Below are positions 63,973 to 64,000 of a DNA stretch of 64,000 bases, piece by piece (position 1 is the first letter of the stretch; every line of letters starts with the position of its first letter). The notes under the pieces are model-generated. The model made no database searches and was not told where the DNA came from. It worked only from the letters and a program-made list of their open reading frames with translations. Location of the stretch: the NCBI GenBank assembly GCA_036877525.1, contig JAZGTH010000001.1:9556001-9620000 (forward strand), in the 5' to 3' direction. The DNA is from Chromobotia macracanthus (taxonomy: Eukaryota; Chordata; Actinopteri; Cypriniformes; Botiidae). The translations under genes and the position numbers were made by a program.

Positions 63973-64000
63973 AATAATAATAATAATAATAATAATAATT
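63971..64000. repeat. (AAT)n microsatellite
   Basis: AAT units directly behind the A run of the LINE, continuing past the window edge. This is the usual tail-derived microsatellite. Confidence 0.95.

Larger units (their letters stand above)
60101..64000. other. region upstream of the alpha exon
   Basis: No dlg1 exon was recognised here. It is either upstream of the gene or an intron of a longer isoform whose L27 exons lie beyond 64000. It includes an exon-like plus-strand block (62167-62313), a hAT-MITE fragment (about 63215-63335) and a LINE 3' end (63650-64000). Confidence 0.6.

Noticed and set aside
63702..63974. 90-codon plus-strand ORF
   Set aside because: A frame-shifted reading of the LINE 3' end running into its A tail.
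1..64000. CRISPR arrays, operons, phage or prokaryotic defence systems
   Set aside because: Base composition, introns and repeats show vertebrate nuclear DNA; no such structure is present.

Overview
The window is nuclear DNA from a teleost fish, most likely a cyprinid. It is AT-rich, intron-rich and full of decayed DNA transposons of kinds that are very common in carp-like genomes: TTAAAGGGATA-ended MITEs, GGTAACACTTTA-ended inverted-repeat elements, hAT-type MITEs, a Tc1/mariner copy with long inverted repeats, and a tRNA-derived SINE. There are no prokaryotic-style genes. The one gene recognised is dlg1 (discs large homolog 1, SAP97), a synaptic and junctional scaffold of the MAGUK family, read on the minus strand. 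The window holds its 5' and middle part; the rest of the SH3 domain, the HOOK region and the guanylate-kinase domain lie beyond position 1.

Layout from 5' to 3' of the gene (right to left): a short Cys-rich alpha-type first exon (59412-59474) under a CpG-rich stretch; the KYRYQDED exon (50285-50452); a possible 36-codon cassette (44902-45009); three further candidate first exons (40713-40802, 35696-35911, 26222-26695); a proline-rich alternative exon (23897-23992); two short linker exons (23424-23477, 18167-18217); PDZ1 (17561-17685 plus the start of 16131-16300); PDZ2 (end of 16131-16300, 15543-15679, 14807-14951); the PDZ2-PDZ3 linker (12420-12546); PDZ3 (9541-9697, 9331-9433); and the exon entering SH3 (61-175). 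The splice phases I worked out by hand fit across all joins from 18217 down to 61, so the PDZ part is intact. It is called dlg1 rather than dlg2/3/4 from MMNSSISSGSGSLRTSQKR before SH3, HRGSTGLGF plus FISFILAGG in PDZ3, YEYEEITLER before PDZ1, and the SKGMLGDDDITREPRK linker.

The most notable architecture is upstream of PDZ1. Every exon or candidate exon there is a multiple of three and in phase 0 (63, 168, 108, 90, 216, 474, 96/99, 54/66, 51 bp), so several promoters can each feed the same PDZ core with a different N-terminus: palmitoylation-type Cys, His/Cys-rich, basic, or the MNYIFGNN type. Other points are a 12-nt tandem splice donor, a 60-bp near-identical copy of PDZ3 coding sequence inside an upstream intron, an unexplained 89-codon minus ORF near 31.3 kb, and an exon-like block on the plus strand near 62.2 kb. 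The L27 exons of the beta isoform were not found and probably lie beyond 64000. All calls come from reading the sequence; no database search was possible.
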